Shown piece after piece: positions 1 to 11,100 of a stretch of 64,000 nt of DNA. Origin of the DNA: Albugo candida (Eukaryota > Oomycota > Peronosporomycetes > Albuginales > Albuginaceae); NCBI GenBank assembly GCA_905220665.1, contig CAJNAR010000173.1, positions 186,001 through 250,000 on the forward strand, read 5' to 3'. Numbering within the stretch: the stretch's first letter is position 1; the number at the start of each line of letters is the position of its first letter. A program made the position numbers and the translations under genes. Under the pieces are notes generated by a model. The model saw nothing but the letters and a program-made list of their open reading frames with translations. It did not search any database and had not been told where the DNA came from.

Positions 1-926
1 TGAAACCCTTCCGTCATCGTAATGTGTGTGCTCTCATCGTCGATTTCGCTTTCGGACGTCGCTCCTCCGTGTGCTCCCAAAATGTATTCACTGATATCGT
101 TCAATTTCGCTAAATTGGGAATTTTCGACTTAACCAAAGTTTTGACTGATTTCGTGAGACCCATTGGAGTTGCTCGTATTACGTATTGCCGAAATTCAAT
201 CAAATTCGTTTCTTTATCGAAATTGAATAAAACCACGCGACGACATTCTGACAGCTTTACAGTTTGGATATCGATCGGAGGAAAAATACTTTGGAACATG
301 ACATTAAGGAGCTGTATATGGTCTTCAGGCGATGCGAAATTGTTCAAAACGACCAGCGGTTTGTGTTGAAGCGCCAGCTGCATACACGCGTAAGTACGTC
401 GTTTGCATGCGAATAGAGAGTGAGAGTACCGATGGATCGACCGGATGGCGTTGGAATTCGTGCATGTGGCGCATCAGTGTGAATCCTTCGACGTGGAACG
501 AAAGCGTCGGTCCTCTTGGAAGTCGCGCGATTTTCAGATTTGTGTGTTTTTCGGTCGCTGTGAATATGAGAAAATGAGTCACACCCAATGGAGCGCCAAC
601 GTGAATAAAGTCTTTGAGCGTGTTTTTTCGATTGTCGCGCAATTTGTCGGCAGTGTACGGCGCCATAGTGCGTCTCATGTCTTGAACGAGTGTTTGTATC
701 GCCGGTGGGACCTGATAAAGCGTTAGTGAGTGTCATACGCGAGGAAATAATTTATACCTTGCCCATTTTGAACACGAAACTCTTTGGCAACTTGTCAGAT
801 TCCGCATTCGGGTGGTCGATCACGTGTGTACGTCGCTTTCTCTAAAAGATGGAACGTTAATTTATCGCGTAGACGTCTCAAACAGTGCGGCCGTTTACGT
901 ACTCGTCGTCCTCCTTTCTTCGGCAT
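1..926 (-). CDS. PPAN: Peter Pan / SSF1 Brix-domain ribosome biogenesis protein, partial (3' end off the left edge)
   Basis: Nucleolar Brix-domain protein required for 60S ribosomal subunit assembly. The model is four exons on the minus strand: 926..903, 841..758, 711..430 and 377..1, with introns of 61, 46 and 52 nt. Splicing restores family motifs in order: KSFVFKMGK, then MAPYTADKLRDNRKN, LKDFIHVGAPLGVTHFLIF, PLVVLNNF, and TPMGLTKSVKTLVKSKIPNL followed by LAKLNDISEYIL. These match the Ppan/SSF1 family almost block for block. The start at 926 gives a basic N-terminus (MPKKGGRR), usual for the family. The C-terminal tail lies outside the window. It is transcribed in the same direction as UTP14, another ribosome-assembly gene, with about 170 bp between its start and the UTP14 stop. 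Exon joints are inferred, but family motif continuity makes them strong. Confidence 0.93.
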
Positions 927-1100
927 GATGAATCACTGGTATCGAACAAAGTATTATTTTCGGTATTACCGGTATTTTCTACTAGCATGTAACAATACAA
1001 AAAGATCGCAAAGGCAACCAAGCTTCTGACGTTCATTCATGGACTACCATCGCAAGAAATCGCCACTACACGCGCCAATCGTTCTTCTAATCGCACGTGC

Positions 1101-3653
1101 TTAAAATTTTCCTTTCCGTTGCTTCGCCATCATCTGAATTGACCATTTTTTCTGCTCTTTATTCAACGTCAATGGCGCGATTTCCTGTCCGGCTCGCTTC
1201 ATAATTTTGGGCATTGTCAATGAATTGGTCGCATGCAACGTATTCCAATCGTTTCCCAATGGATTTCGCATCGCCATTTCGTATTCCGCGCGACACGTAA
1301 ATGGATATGGGACTTCTTTTGTCATAAATTTTGACACCTGTTTGTCTTTCTTCTCGTTAATCAGTACATTGGCCAATTTGCTGTCTTTGCGCTTGGCGAG
1401 GATCTGTTTTTTCGTTATTTCCACAAGCTTTTCCGCTTCGCGCTGACGCGATTTCTGACGAGACGACACGGGAACTCCTTCGCCTGCCCAAGTGCCCCAG
1501 CCATTCATTCCGATCAATTTCGCGATTTCAGCTCCTTTGATCGCGTTCGAGTCCTTTGACGCGATCAGATCCTTCTCACGAGCGATTGTATCGTCTTCAT
1601 CAGCGAATGCAAACGCTTGACGGACGAGTTCTTGTTGCGAATTGGGCGTTTTGGGGCGTTTACTTAACGTTTGCTTTGGGGAATTTTCATTCATTTTGCG
1701 TTTGAGAGCGCTTTTAGTGGATGGGTGAGTCGCCACTGCGGTTGACAGAGCGTCCATTGCGTTGGAAATTGCGACATCTTTGCTTTTCACTGGTGTTTTG
1801 ATGTGTTTATTCAACTTTTTCGACTTGGTATTGTGTGTGGCCAGCCATGGATTCTCTTCCTCGGGCTCGACGGACGTCTTGTTCACAGACTGATGAGATT
1901 TTGGAAGAAGTGAGGAGTGTTTTTCAACAAGCTGAATATCGGTTGATGGAGCAATTTCCGAGTCCGTGAGATCCACAGCAATTGTCAAAGCGGAGCATGC
2001 AGTTTTACCTTTTGTCATCCTCATGTTTCCCACGTCCGATTTCCGCTCAACGGGAGCCTTGGAGACATTCTCCTCTGTATCGGAGACATCGTCAAAGCCC
2101 GAATCATGATCTTCTTGAAGTTCCAGCAACAATCGCTCAGCTTCGAGTCGTGCGTTATCTCGCTGTTTCTGTTGGGCTTTTTGCATGAATTTCATCCCGT
2201 GCAATCCCTTCACTTTCTCAGTACATTCCTGGTCTTCCTGGATTTCATTCAAGATCGATCTCGCATTTTTCTCCAAGTCATCAGAGCTTTTCTTGCCCGA
2301 TGACGCATCTTCGTCTTCATCTTCATCGTCAATGTCGCTGTATGCAGCCTCCATTTTCTTCCGTAGATTCTGTCCGCGTTCCAATTGCTCGGCAATAGCT
2401 GTTCGAGTGCCTTGATCGGTAAGTACACCTCTTTTCAAGTGATGTTTGACCCATTTCGATGTGTTTGTGTGCTTTAAACTCATCCGTTCTTCAGCTCGTT
2501 TTTCAGCCATTTCTTGCTCGTTTACGCTCACATTCTCAAGATGGCTTTTTCGCTCTTCTTGCTTGTTTCTGATTTTGTGGTAGAGCTTACTTTTGATCTT
2601 TTTGATGCGTTTTTGCTTCTGTTCTTGGTAGAAAAGAAGTGAGCGCATTTTCGACAATTCTTTTTGACGTTTGGCAATCTCTTCTTTGGACACGCGATTA
2701 TGGGCCAGCATATCCTCTTCCTGCTCCATGATGCTCTTATCGTCCATTCCGCCCGATTTCAGCAATTCGTGGACTTGGAGTTCCATGCTCGTGCGAGGTT
2801 TGAAGTTGGTCACAAGCATTGCTGGAGTCATTTTCGTCATTTCTGGTGCTTGTAATCGCAAATCCAGCGTTTCCTTTTCACGATTTGCTTTCACAAGAGG
2901 TTGAAACACATCCAATTCCTTCTTTTTCGACTTGTATGCGATTTTACGAGTCTCTCGATCAAGCAAAACGGAGCTTTCTAAAGGCCGTACCACTTCTTTG
3001 GAACTCTCATCTGTTATCAATGCAGTCTTGACTTGCTTTTTGATCTTATTCAGATGCAGATGACCGGTTATATGAGGCGCTGAAGCTTCCTCGAAGTTTT
3101 TCAGTGTGATCGCTGAGGCTCCGAGTAGTGAGTCCATTGTGAGTTCGTCTTCTTTACGAGAAATCAAGCGCTTGGCAAACACGGAAGATGGTGCAGATAT
3201 GTTCTCGTGAATCTCTTCTCTTCTTTTTGGCTTTTTGCTCGGGTTCAATTGCTCCGCCAAAACGCGTAGCTGTTGATGTTTGGACTCATTGGCTTCTTCA
3301 TCGGAATCATCGACGAAATCGGCTCTTGTGGTGGTGAGACGTGGCGCTGGAGTCTTCCCAAGGAGATCAGATAGCAGTTCACCGGATTCCAAGGCACACT
3401 CGTCATCAGATTCACTTTCTGGAGCGCTTTTATTGAAGAAGGAGCCATATAATTTTTCATCTTCCGAATTAAAAGCTTCATTTTCGTCCAGTTCGGAGTC
3501 ATTTCCACCGGAAAATTGATCCTCTTGTTGCCCGAATGCTTCTATGTCGACTCTGGCGTGCAGTCTCTTTACAACTTGTTCATTCTCTTCTTCAGCGTCC
3601 GAGTAAACGTCCTGAGTGCTGGGAATTCGGGTTCGACGCTTTGAGCGAGTCAT
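1101..3653 (-). CDS. UTP14: UTP14-family small-subunit processome protein
   Basis: Single-exon, 850-residue protein of the U3 snoRNP/small-subunit processome, acting in 18S pre-rRNA processing in the nucleolus; the family activates the helicase Dhr1. Visible family features are an acidic N-terminus, long lysine/glutamate-rich helical stretches, the NPWL motif at about residue 600, a GWGTWAGEG motif at about 718 and PYPFTCRAEYEMAMRNPLG near 780. The protein ends in a basic tail (RKGKF). Length is close to the 770-900 residues usual for the family. No intron is needed. Acidic runs (DDEDEDEDAS and similar) are typical of processome proteins and explain several antisense serine-rich reading frames on the plus strand. 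Confidence 0.95.
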   Translation of the reverse strand: MTRSKRRTRIPSTQDVYSDAEEENEQVVKRLHARVDIEAFGQQEDQFSGGNDSELDENEAFNSEDEKLYGSFFNKSAPESESDDECALESGELLSDLLGKTPAPRLTTTRADFVDDSDEEANESKHQQLRVLAEQLNPSKKPKRREEIHENISAPSSVFAKRLISRKEDELTMDSLLGASAITLKNFEEASAPHITGHLHLNKIKKQVKTALITDESSKEVVRPLESSVLLDRETRKIAYKSKKKELDVFQPLVKANREKETLDLRLQAPEMTKMTPAMLVTNFKPRTSMELQVHELLKSGGMDDKSIMEQEEDMLAHNRVSKEEIAKRQKELSKMRSLLFYQEQKQKRIKKIKSKLYHKIRNKQEERKSHLENVSVNEQEMAEKRAEERMSLKHTNTSKWVKHHLKRGVLTDQGTRTAIAEQLERGQNLRKKMEAAYSDIDDEDEDEDASSGKKSSDDLEKNARSILNEIQEDQECTEKVKGLHGMKFMQKAQQKQRDNARLEAERLLLELQEDHDSGFDDVSDTEENVSKAPVERKSDVGNMRMTKGKTACSALTIAVDLTDSEIAPSTDIQLVEKHSSLLPKSHQSVNKTSVEPEEENPWLATHNTKSKKLNKHIKTPVKSKDVAISNAMDALSTAVATHPSTKSALKRKMNENSPKQTLSKRPKTPNSQQELVRQAFAFADEDDTIAREKDLIASKDSNAIKGAEIAKLIGMNGWGTWAGEGVPVSSRQKSRQREAEKLVEITKKQILAKRKDSKLANVLINEKKDKQVSKFMTKEVPYPFTCRAEYEMAMRNPLGNDWNTLHATNSLTMPKIMKRAGQEIAPLTLNKEQKKWSIQMMAKQRKGKF

Positions 3654-3735
3654 TTTAACGGGTTTGGATTGGCTGAAATAAGCGTATGTTTAAACCAATC
3701 ATATGCTTTATTTAGAAGCGGATTACATACAGTGT

Positions 3736-4935
3736 TCATGCTGCAATGTGAGCCTTACGGGTTGCCTTTGCCCGCACATTTCTTGGCTCTGGGAACATGA
3801 TGGACCATGAGATGTCGATTGTATTGAAGAGGATGCTGGTAAAGGTAATACTATTCATTTTCTGCTCCTTTGCAGATCCGTAAACCAACAGCAGGTTCCC
3901 GCAGAAAGATCCAGTATCATTCGGATTGCGATAGTTTTCGTACTGCTTTCTTGCGACGCGGTGTATTTGATACTCCACAGAGGTCTGTGCGGTTGCAATG
4001 AGATACGAGTGCCAAATTATAAGTACTGAGACCATTGTTGCAACTAGACTGCTGATGGCAAACACAAATTGACAAAGTTTTTGCGAGAGGATGGTAGAGC
4101 CGAAAGAGACATTCAACAGCGGATACTAAATGGCAGAAAACTAAGCATAGCACAAAATGCATAAATGTTGCAGCACTGACATTCACTAGGGGAACGAAAG
4201 CGAGCCTGTACGAGAGAATTACTCCATATATACATCCAGCTGCGACCCATAGCAATAAACTGACGAAATACTTGAATGCTGTCAGAGCCTTCTAATTTGA
4301 TGTACTCATGTTGCTTACTCGATAGTTGTTGTAACCAACGCAATTATTGATCCACGGACAATGATGATCCATGCAGTTGATGCATTGACGACAAATGCTG
4401 CAGTGATGTGCGCGTTTTGATCTCCACATGTCACATTGAGCGCAATACGAAAGCTGTTCTTCCAGATATCCGTGCTCAATATCGAAGTCGTATGTACCGT
4501 TGGATACTCTTTTACCGCGCGGTAGCCTTCCCTAGAATATCCCAATTAGGTATTAATATATCCTGATTGACCTAAATGTGCGTACCGGATCGGTACTTAT
4601 GCAGAGAACGTAATTGAGATAGATATTGAAAACAAGGAAGAATTCGATAGATGCTAGAAGGGAAGCCTGCACTTGAAAGTACACCGGTAAGAAAATTTCA
4701 AAATTGCGGACACAGTTGTTTTCCTTTGAAGAAGAGTGCGTCAGGAGCGGTATCACCGTGTACAACAGCGCTCCGGGAATCGCAAAAATCAACGCTATAC
4801 AAAAATCATGAAATATACGTTAGATTTAGAAAATCGATATCACCGACTTATTCCGATAGTGATGAGCGCTCGACCAGAGTGAAGCACTAATTCATGCGAC
4901 ACTTTCAGCGCTACATTGAGAGAAAACATTTGCAT
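3736..4935 (-). CDS. DHHC-type protein S-palmitoyltransferase
   Basis: Polytopic membrane enzyme that transfers palmitate to cysteine side chains. I model five exons: 4935..4848, 4794..4586, 4531..4319, 4270..4187 and 4125..3736 (introns 53, 54, 48 and 61 nt), giving 327 residues. Splicing yields the full signature: two N-terminal membrane helices, a DPG motif split across the 4532..4585 intron, then the cysteine-rich domain CAQCDMWRSKRAHHCSIC and the catalytic MDHHCPWINNCVGYNNYR, two further helices, and TSVE in place of the usual TTxE. The first intron (donor gtcggt) and the fourth (donor gtgaat) are less certain; they were chosen because they keep the membrane helices in frame. Catalytic residues are intact. 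Subcellular location (Golgi or plasma membrane) cannot be told. Confidence 0.88.
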
Positions 4936-5078
4936 CGACACAAGCCGCGTCTTTTGTCGATATCGTATACTTTAACGTGGTGCACATAATTGCAATTACG
5001 CATTATTAGCAATAACCAGCTGAATACAGGCTTTTAAATACATAATTGTCCTTCAGGTAACCATATTCGTGAGGTGGC

Positions 5079-5532
5079 ATGGAATCTGAGCCGAGTACAA
5101 TTGTTCCTGTTGAAGTAAAAACGAATGAGAATGTGAAAGTATCGAGCGATTCTACGTTTCGTCGACCTTATTGCAAGTGGTTTCTTGACCGAGCGTTCTA
5201 CTGCGTCTGTAAGCAATTCCATCTCAGCCCACATGTATCCTTCTGAGTCTGAGTCTGAGTCTGAGATGTAGCTCCAATCAATCAACTCACTCAATATTAT
5301 CGACGCGGTGAATTGGATTCATGCAAAGGAACCTGGAATAATATCTACCACTGCTTTCGGTCGTCATTAATGGAAGAAGAACGAGCCAAGGTGCTCTCGC
5401 ACTCACGTTATTAGCCCCAACACGCACTCATTTGCCTTGTAGGAGTATCTCAAGATCACCGATATTGATCCTAACAAGCCTCAGCCTACCGCAAACGTAT
5501 GGGAACTGAAACAAAAACCAGGATGGGACTGA
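5079..5532 (+). CDS. twin-CX9C protein of the EMI1 / C22orf39 (DUF3128) type
   Basis: Small three-exon gene (5079..5208, 5272..5390, 5443..5532; introns 63 and 52 nt) encoding 112 residues. Splicing joins two CX9C motifs: CKWFLDRAFYC and CKGTWNNIYHC, separated by VSPINQLTQYYRRGELDS. That block, with the conserved QYYR-x-GELDSC and a tail containing VWELKQKPGW, is the hallmark of the DUF3128/EMI1 family. Such proteins commonly fold by disulfide relay in the mitochondrial intermembrane space; the precise role of this family is poorly known. Donor gtaagc of intron 1 is canonical. Intron 1 contains the (tctgag)n stretch that creates an apparent acidic repeat on the opposite strand. It is small and interrupted, so simple ORF scanning misses it. 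Confidence 0.87.
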
Positions 5533-5589
5533 AGTACACATCGAATAGATTATTCTTTTTAGCTTAGTGCTTGCTCTTCGTACATTGTT

Positions 5590-6714
5590 CTAGTCACACC
5601 TGCTCGGATTGCTCGGATTGATCTCCATGATTTCCTCGACAAGCGCGTCCAGCTCATCATCATCGAGGTCGAACGTAGGAGTGTCTGAGTGTCGGTGTAT
5701 TCGATCGCATTCCGCGGTACGCGGTATCAGGTCGAGTTCAGCTTCGAGATTCTTTGTGATTGATTGAAATTGGGACGAAAAAGGCCCAGATGAGCTAGAA
5801 GGTGTCCTCTTGATTCTCGTGTCGAGAGATAGCAATGTAGTCACATCTCCCGTTGCTTCGTACGTTTCAAATGCCGACAGTAATTTCGAGCTGTCCGACG
5901 TCAAGAGTAGTAATTTCAGCGAGTCCTTCTGCTCGAGACTGCAATAAAAAATTAGTAAAGCTACAACACGGTAATGCATACGCACGAGATGACACCACTT
6001 GCGGCTAGTTTTTCAATAAGCCAAAACTTGGAGGAGATGGACCGATTCCTTTTTTTTGCTTGGAAGACCGTATCGGTTGAAGGAATAGTGTTGACAGAAT
6101 TGAATGCGTGCTTCATGCTCTGACGTTCTTTTTTGAACTCTATTGGACACAGAAGCTCGTTTTCTTGTATTCCGCCAACGCTTAGCGGATCCTGGAGATT
6201 TGAATGTGCTCCTAGTTTTATGTCGGAATTGATACACAATCCAGTGACAGACAGAAGGTCGCCATCTCGAATGGATCGATCCAACTGCTTTTTTCTGATC
6301 TGATGGAGCAGCTGTTTAAGTAAAGAGTAAAAGAACATCATTTTTTCCTACCATAACGCCTTCTTCAGTCCTCGATTTAGTAGGGTGAAGCATAAGTTTG
6401 CAGCTTTGATATGCATCCTGATGCGGTAATTCGTCCGTATCTGTGATAGCTTGATGAATCTCGTTAATGACATTGTTCCATTTCAAAGGACTTCGCAAGC
6501 AAACAAGCAAAATTGAGTCCGTATCAATAGGATGCATCACCAAAACTCGCATCATGGAGTTCATCGTGAACAAAACAGGAACTACCGTGGCCAACTGTAG
6601 TTGTAGACCGTTATCAACAAGTCGAATTGAAAGTTGCATTGAACGGATATTTTGCGACGTAAATGGAGACGTACAGGAATGGTTGTAGGGGACTGGGAGA
6701 ATGGTTTGAAGCAT
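5590..6714 (-). CDS. conserved-looking protein of unknown function, three exons
   Basis: I do not recognise this protein. Three exons, 6714..6352, 6311..5986 and 5938..5590 (introns 40 and 47 nt with gtagg/acag and gtgcgt/gcag borders), give a continuous 345-residue protein. The N-terminal third is a mixed hydrophobic/polar domain (MQLSIRLVDNGLQLQLATVV and onwards). The middle is polar, and after the second intron a helical segment (LEQKDSLKLLLLTSDSSKLL) leads into a serine-rich linker and an acidic C-terminal helix (DLDDDELDALVEEIMEI). No signal peptide or membrane segment is visible. It lies head to tail with the RMD1-type gene, 55 bp downstream of that gene's stop. The exon structure is good; function is open. 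Confidence 0.72.
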
Positions 6715-6769
6715 AATACTATATTATCATGTTATCAGTTGCTACTAACGACACTACAAAAGTTTTGAT

Positions 6770-7753
6770 TTATAGCTTGGAAAGCATACTGACGATTTCC
6801 TCATTGATTGTACCATCTTCTTCAGTCTCAGTTGATATCCTCAGAGCTTTTTCGGCCCACTCTTTCGCTTTATTGCGGTCGTTTTGCTTCATGTACACTT
6901 GTGCGATCAGATACGCATTCTTCTTCCACGTTCCTGGAGAAATTTCCTCACACTTGAGCAGATACTCTAGGGCTTCCTGGTACGAGGATTCTGGTGGAGT
7001 GCCAAACAAGAGAGCTGCTGTTTTACGTTCAAGCCAAGACAAATCCGCAATCGCCATGCACCCTACAAAAACATCAGCACTCGTGCTACATCCGCTTGAC
7101 TGCTTACATCTTCCCAACAGGTGGTACGTTGTTGAGCGATTCGGATCAAGCTGTAGTGATTTCTCCCAGTGCTTTTTGATTTTATACGAATTGGCAATCG
7201 ATGATTTAGAGCCTTCATAATCTCCGACAGAAGACAAGATGATCCCGTACCTTGCAAAGCAAGCCTTAACGATCCGTTACATCGAAATAACTGAAACATA
7301 CCAGTTATGAACTTGGGGATTGTCATCTGCGAGTTCGACGGCTTTCTCAATGATTCCTTTGGCAAAGTACAAGAGTTCTTTGCGCTCTTCCGATGATGTC
7401 GCTTTTAAATTTGCGACGTCATAAGATGCACGAGAAAGTCTCCAAGCTATGCCGATATCCTCAGGATGCTTTTTGTTTTGCGTTTGTAAGAATTGTAGCA
7501 AATCATATCGACTGAATGTTTTGTCATTATACATTTCTTCTGCTTCAATGGATACCGCGGATTCGATCGGGAGATTCGAAGCGCATGTAACAGTGCTCAT
7601 CATAATTCCTGCACCAGTCGTTGAGTATATTTGAATGCGCATTGTAGTAAATCGGCTTTTAGCGTTATCATGCGGCCGTTTATAGCGTGGGAGAGCTCTC
7701 CAAAAACTGGGAATCGCATACTTTGACAATGTTAAAGAACCTATGTACAACAA
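6770..7753 (-). CDS. regulator of microtubule dynamics (RMD1/RMDN) TPR protein
   Basis: Three exons (7753..7302, 7250..7108, 7062..6770; introns 51 and 45 nt) encode 295 residues. Splicing restores RMDN landmarks: NPQVHNW|YGIILSSVGDYEG and HLLGR|WCMAIADLSWLERK, then a LFGTPPESSYQEALEYLLK block and a final TPR-like KAKEWAEKAL. The family associates with microtubules and, in several species, mitochondria. The N-terminus before about residue 70 is basic and free of acidic residues (KYAIPSFWRALPRYKR), so a mitochondrial targeting role is possible, but an alternative start at MRIQIY (7641) is equally open. TPR domain intact. Confidence 0.9.
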
Positions 7754-8101
7754 ACGTATCTATCAACGGTCAGATCACAAGTAGAAGACGCAGCAATCTA
7801 ACGTGTAAGAAGAGAAAACATAGTTTAGAAAATTGGTCTGCGACAAAAATGTTCGATTGGTGATAAATAGCAGTAAGCGCCTAGCCAGCCGAACATTCAT
7901 TTTCAGCAATAATCCGAGCAAATGAGCAACAAACTCGTCCTCACAGAGACAAATGACATCCATAAAAGGTCGTCTCATGTCAAAAGCTTTGGTTATATTC
8001 CTACAGTTTTCTATAAATCGACGGCAAAGGAAAGAAATCTTCGCATCATTCTGCGTTAGATTCCAAAATCCAAGAATTGTGAGATACGGTACGCTCACAA
8101 A

Positions 8102-11100
8102 ATGATCAAAAAGAGAATGCTTGTATCCTGGTCGCCTCATGAGCCGTCTGTTTTCGCCGTTGGAGATGATAATATACGAATCTGTGAAACAGAAACGACA
8201 CCGACTGCTCCGACTTTAGTCAGTGACAGTCACTTTGCATTTTTTCCGGAAAGAGATGAAAATTCAAATGACTTTGTTACTGCATCTTCACGAGTTCCTA
8301 CTTCTTCTATTGTCAAAACAACGCAACGAAATCGAGCATTTCGCTTGCTGAAACTCAATGCGCAAGTAAATCACGTTAAATGCCTCGAATGGTATCCTGT
8401 ATCCGTCAAACCGATGCTTATAGCGGCAGGCTTATCGGCAGGGAAAATCGTTCTAAACGATTTCCAAGGACCACAGGTGCAGACATTATGCGAGTTGACC
8501 CCTAAATACGCCAGACCATGCAACTCCATTGCCTGGAACCCTTTAATAACGCATCAAATCGCCGGAGGATTCGATAAAGTACGCGGAGATTTCTGTACGC
8601 TTGTTTGGGACTTGCATCGAAATGGCGATCTAATGACCAAATTCGGATCTTCCGCGTCCATGGAGCCAAATTGTCCGTCTTTTGCACGCGTAGACACTGG
8701 CAATCCGACTGCTAACGCGCTACTAACAGGTCTGCGCACGAACAGCGATATTGCAAGCGGTATCAAATCGTCCAATTTGACGGGTACCACCACTCCAAAC
8801 GGAATGAATGTAAACACATTTTCGTCGAAAAAAAAATTGAGCCCATTTGGCACTGAAAATAGCAACCGATCGGGCGATTTGATCGATTTCAATAAACCGA
8901 GTCACGAGCTGGCGAATTCGGAAGCGACAGTAGCAGTCTCGTGGGTCCCGCTTGAGCCTTCCCTTTTGGTCACAGGGACCGGTTTCAAATGGCTTCGATT
9001 GTACGATTTGAGGATGCAAACGCACATGGCGCCTCTGAGTGTTGTGGCGCATACAAAAGCGGTATTTGGCGTCACATTTGATCCCCAACGCCCTCATTTA
9101 TTAGCGACGTACTCGGACGGGTTACAGGAATGCATCAAAGTGTGGGATATTCGTCGAATCGATGGAACGACCAGCCCTTTGGTATCCATCCAGCCATCAA
9201 GTCGCAATATCTCTCATATCGCATGGTGTCCGGCTCGCGCGTGTACGCTTGTGAGCTCCTCTTCAGATGAGAAATATATTTCGTTTTGGGACATTAATGG
9301 CTCATTGTCATCGGAATCTCTGACAGTATCCAATACGGAAAAAGCGACAACCGATACCGTCAAAATTCTCAAGAAACCGTTTAAACGCCGATACACTTGC
9401 AAACCTGTGGCATCGTTCTCGTGGCAAAAGTCTCAGAGAAAAGCTTTTGAAGCGAATTCGACCAATGCTTTGGATTTATCGATTGCTGCATTTCCGGATC
9501 GTATTTTGATCGCTTCCGTGTCGGGGGAAATCGATTACATCTCCGTGCAGGACAGCATGCCACTCACACTATCACCACTCAATACGCTTGCATTCAGCTC
9601 TGGGCAAGTGCTTTTCGGGGATTCTTTGCTGGAATCGGATTTTCACAAGCCAGACAGCACAGTAGCGTCTCAGGATGTCTCGGAGGAGATATATCGAATG
9701 GCAAAACAAGGCTATTCGACAGCAATTGGGAACAATTTGGAGCTTTTGAACAAACATTTCAATAGTGCGAAATCGGATTTTGCTTTGCGACAGAATTTTC
9801 AAAGCTCCAAAATGCGATATCAAGAGCTCGGGAATGTGTGGAAATGGATACAACAGGTTGAGATGCTCAGAAACGATCAAGTCTCCCGACTTTCAGAGCC
9901 GATTGACGAAAGTGTGCAAGGCCAATCCTTACGAAAAATCCAATGGCCAATTAATCCCAATATTCTCGAACATATTGGCGTTCGGAATTTGCTGAGTGTA
10001 CAAGCGGAGACATTTGTATTGGGCCGAGAAAACACTTTTGACGCCGGTGCGTTTTCGCTTCCTGAAAGCACTTTGCTTGTGGATCCCGTGTTAGGATGCA
10101 CATACCACGAGTCATTGGGTCGAAAAATGGCTTTGTTAGCGTGTCATTGGGATCCAGAAATGAGTTTCTCGTCGATTAAGGATACGAATGAAGTCGGCTA
10201 TAATGGGAATGCTCTCCCTTACAATTCCAACATGTTGACGATCCAGGATGTCGTCGACGATACGTCAAAGGATCAAGCTCATTCATACAAGAGCGCTTTT
10301 ACGTACGAAACGGAGGCGGAATGTTCTCGTGCGGCTGCCATTGCGGCATTCCACGGAGACTTGAATAGCAGTATTTTGTATCTCCAAAAAGCAGCCAAAT
10401 TGAGCGGACAACAAGCGTCAGCTTCTTTGGAACATCGTGACGCGTATCCAGTATTCTCAGCCGATATCTATCAGCTGGTAGCAATGGCTGTCGCCGGATA
10501 TTCTTCTGACAGTACTCTATCGAAAAAGCCCAATGCCCAAACTTCACTGTGGATGAATATGTGCCAACAACTATTAAAACGAAGTGAGATATCGTCTCCG
10601 ATCCGACCGCGTTATTTACACGCGCTTCTGACGTTCCTTTGTGCTTGTTCGGTGTCTGTTATTGCGAGGAATCAGAATCGAGGCTTCATGTCTTCAGCAA
10701 ACCTGCGTCAGGGAATGTCAATAAATCAACGGAGGCGTTCATGGGGGAGCACGGAAGGATTAATGAACGCGACGTCGAAAGGCGATGGGAACGAAAATTC
10801 AATCGCTTGTTTTGTATCGATTCTGAACGATGTCACATTATTCTTGAGCGATCGTATTGCTTTCGCCTGTCGATTTCTACCAGCAGAAGAGCTCGGGGCC
10901 TTTATCAGATACAGTGAGACAGAGTACACACAGAAAGGATACCTCGAAGGTCTCATTATTACCGGAATGGATGTGAAAGGACTGGAATTGATGCAAACGT
11001 ACTTGGACAGAACCAGCGATATCCAGACAGTAGCGCTACTGGTGGCGCGCTTACCATCCAAATACGCCACTTACTCGCGATTACAAAGCCAGTGGATTGC

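Noticed and set aside
22..369. Plus-strand frame at the left edge
   Set aside because: It is the antisense of the PPAN Brix domain, whose minus-strand translation matches the family throughout.
4292..4318. 27-nt intron in the DHHC gene
   Set aside because: Too short. A 48-nt intron (4271..4318) with the same donor yields NNYR|YFVSLL, as in the family.
5034..5294. Minus-strand 86-codon frame with SDSDSDSE
   Set aside because: The acidic run is the reverse of a tctgag repeat inside intron 1 of the plus-strand CX9C gene.
7775..8140. 121-codon minus-strand frame between RMD1-type gene and MIOS
   Set aside because: No motif, overlaps the MIOS start and fits neither neighbour; most likely a chance frame in a divergent promoter.
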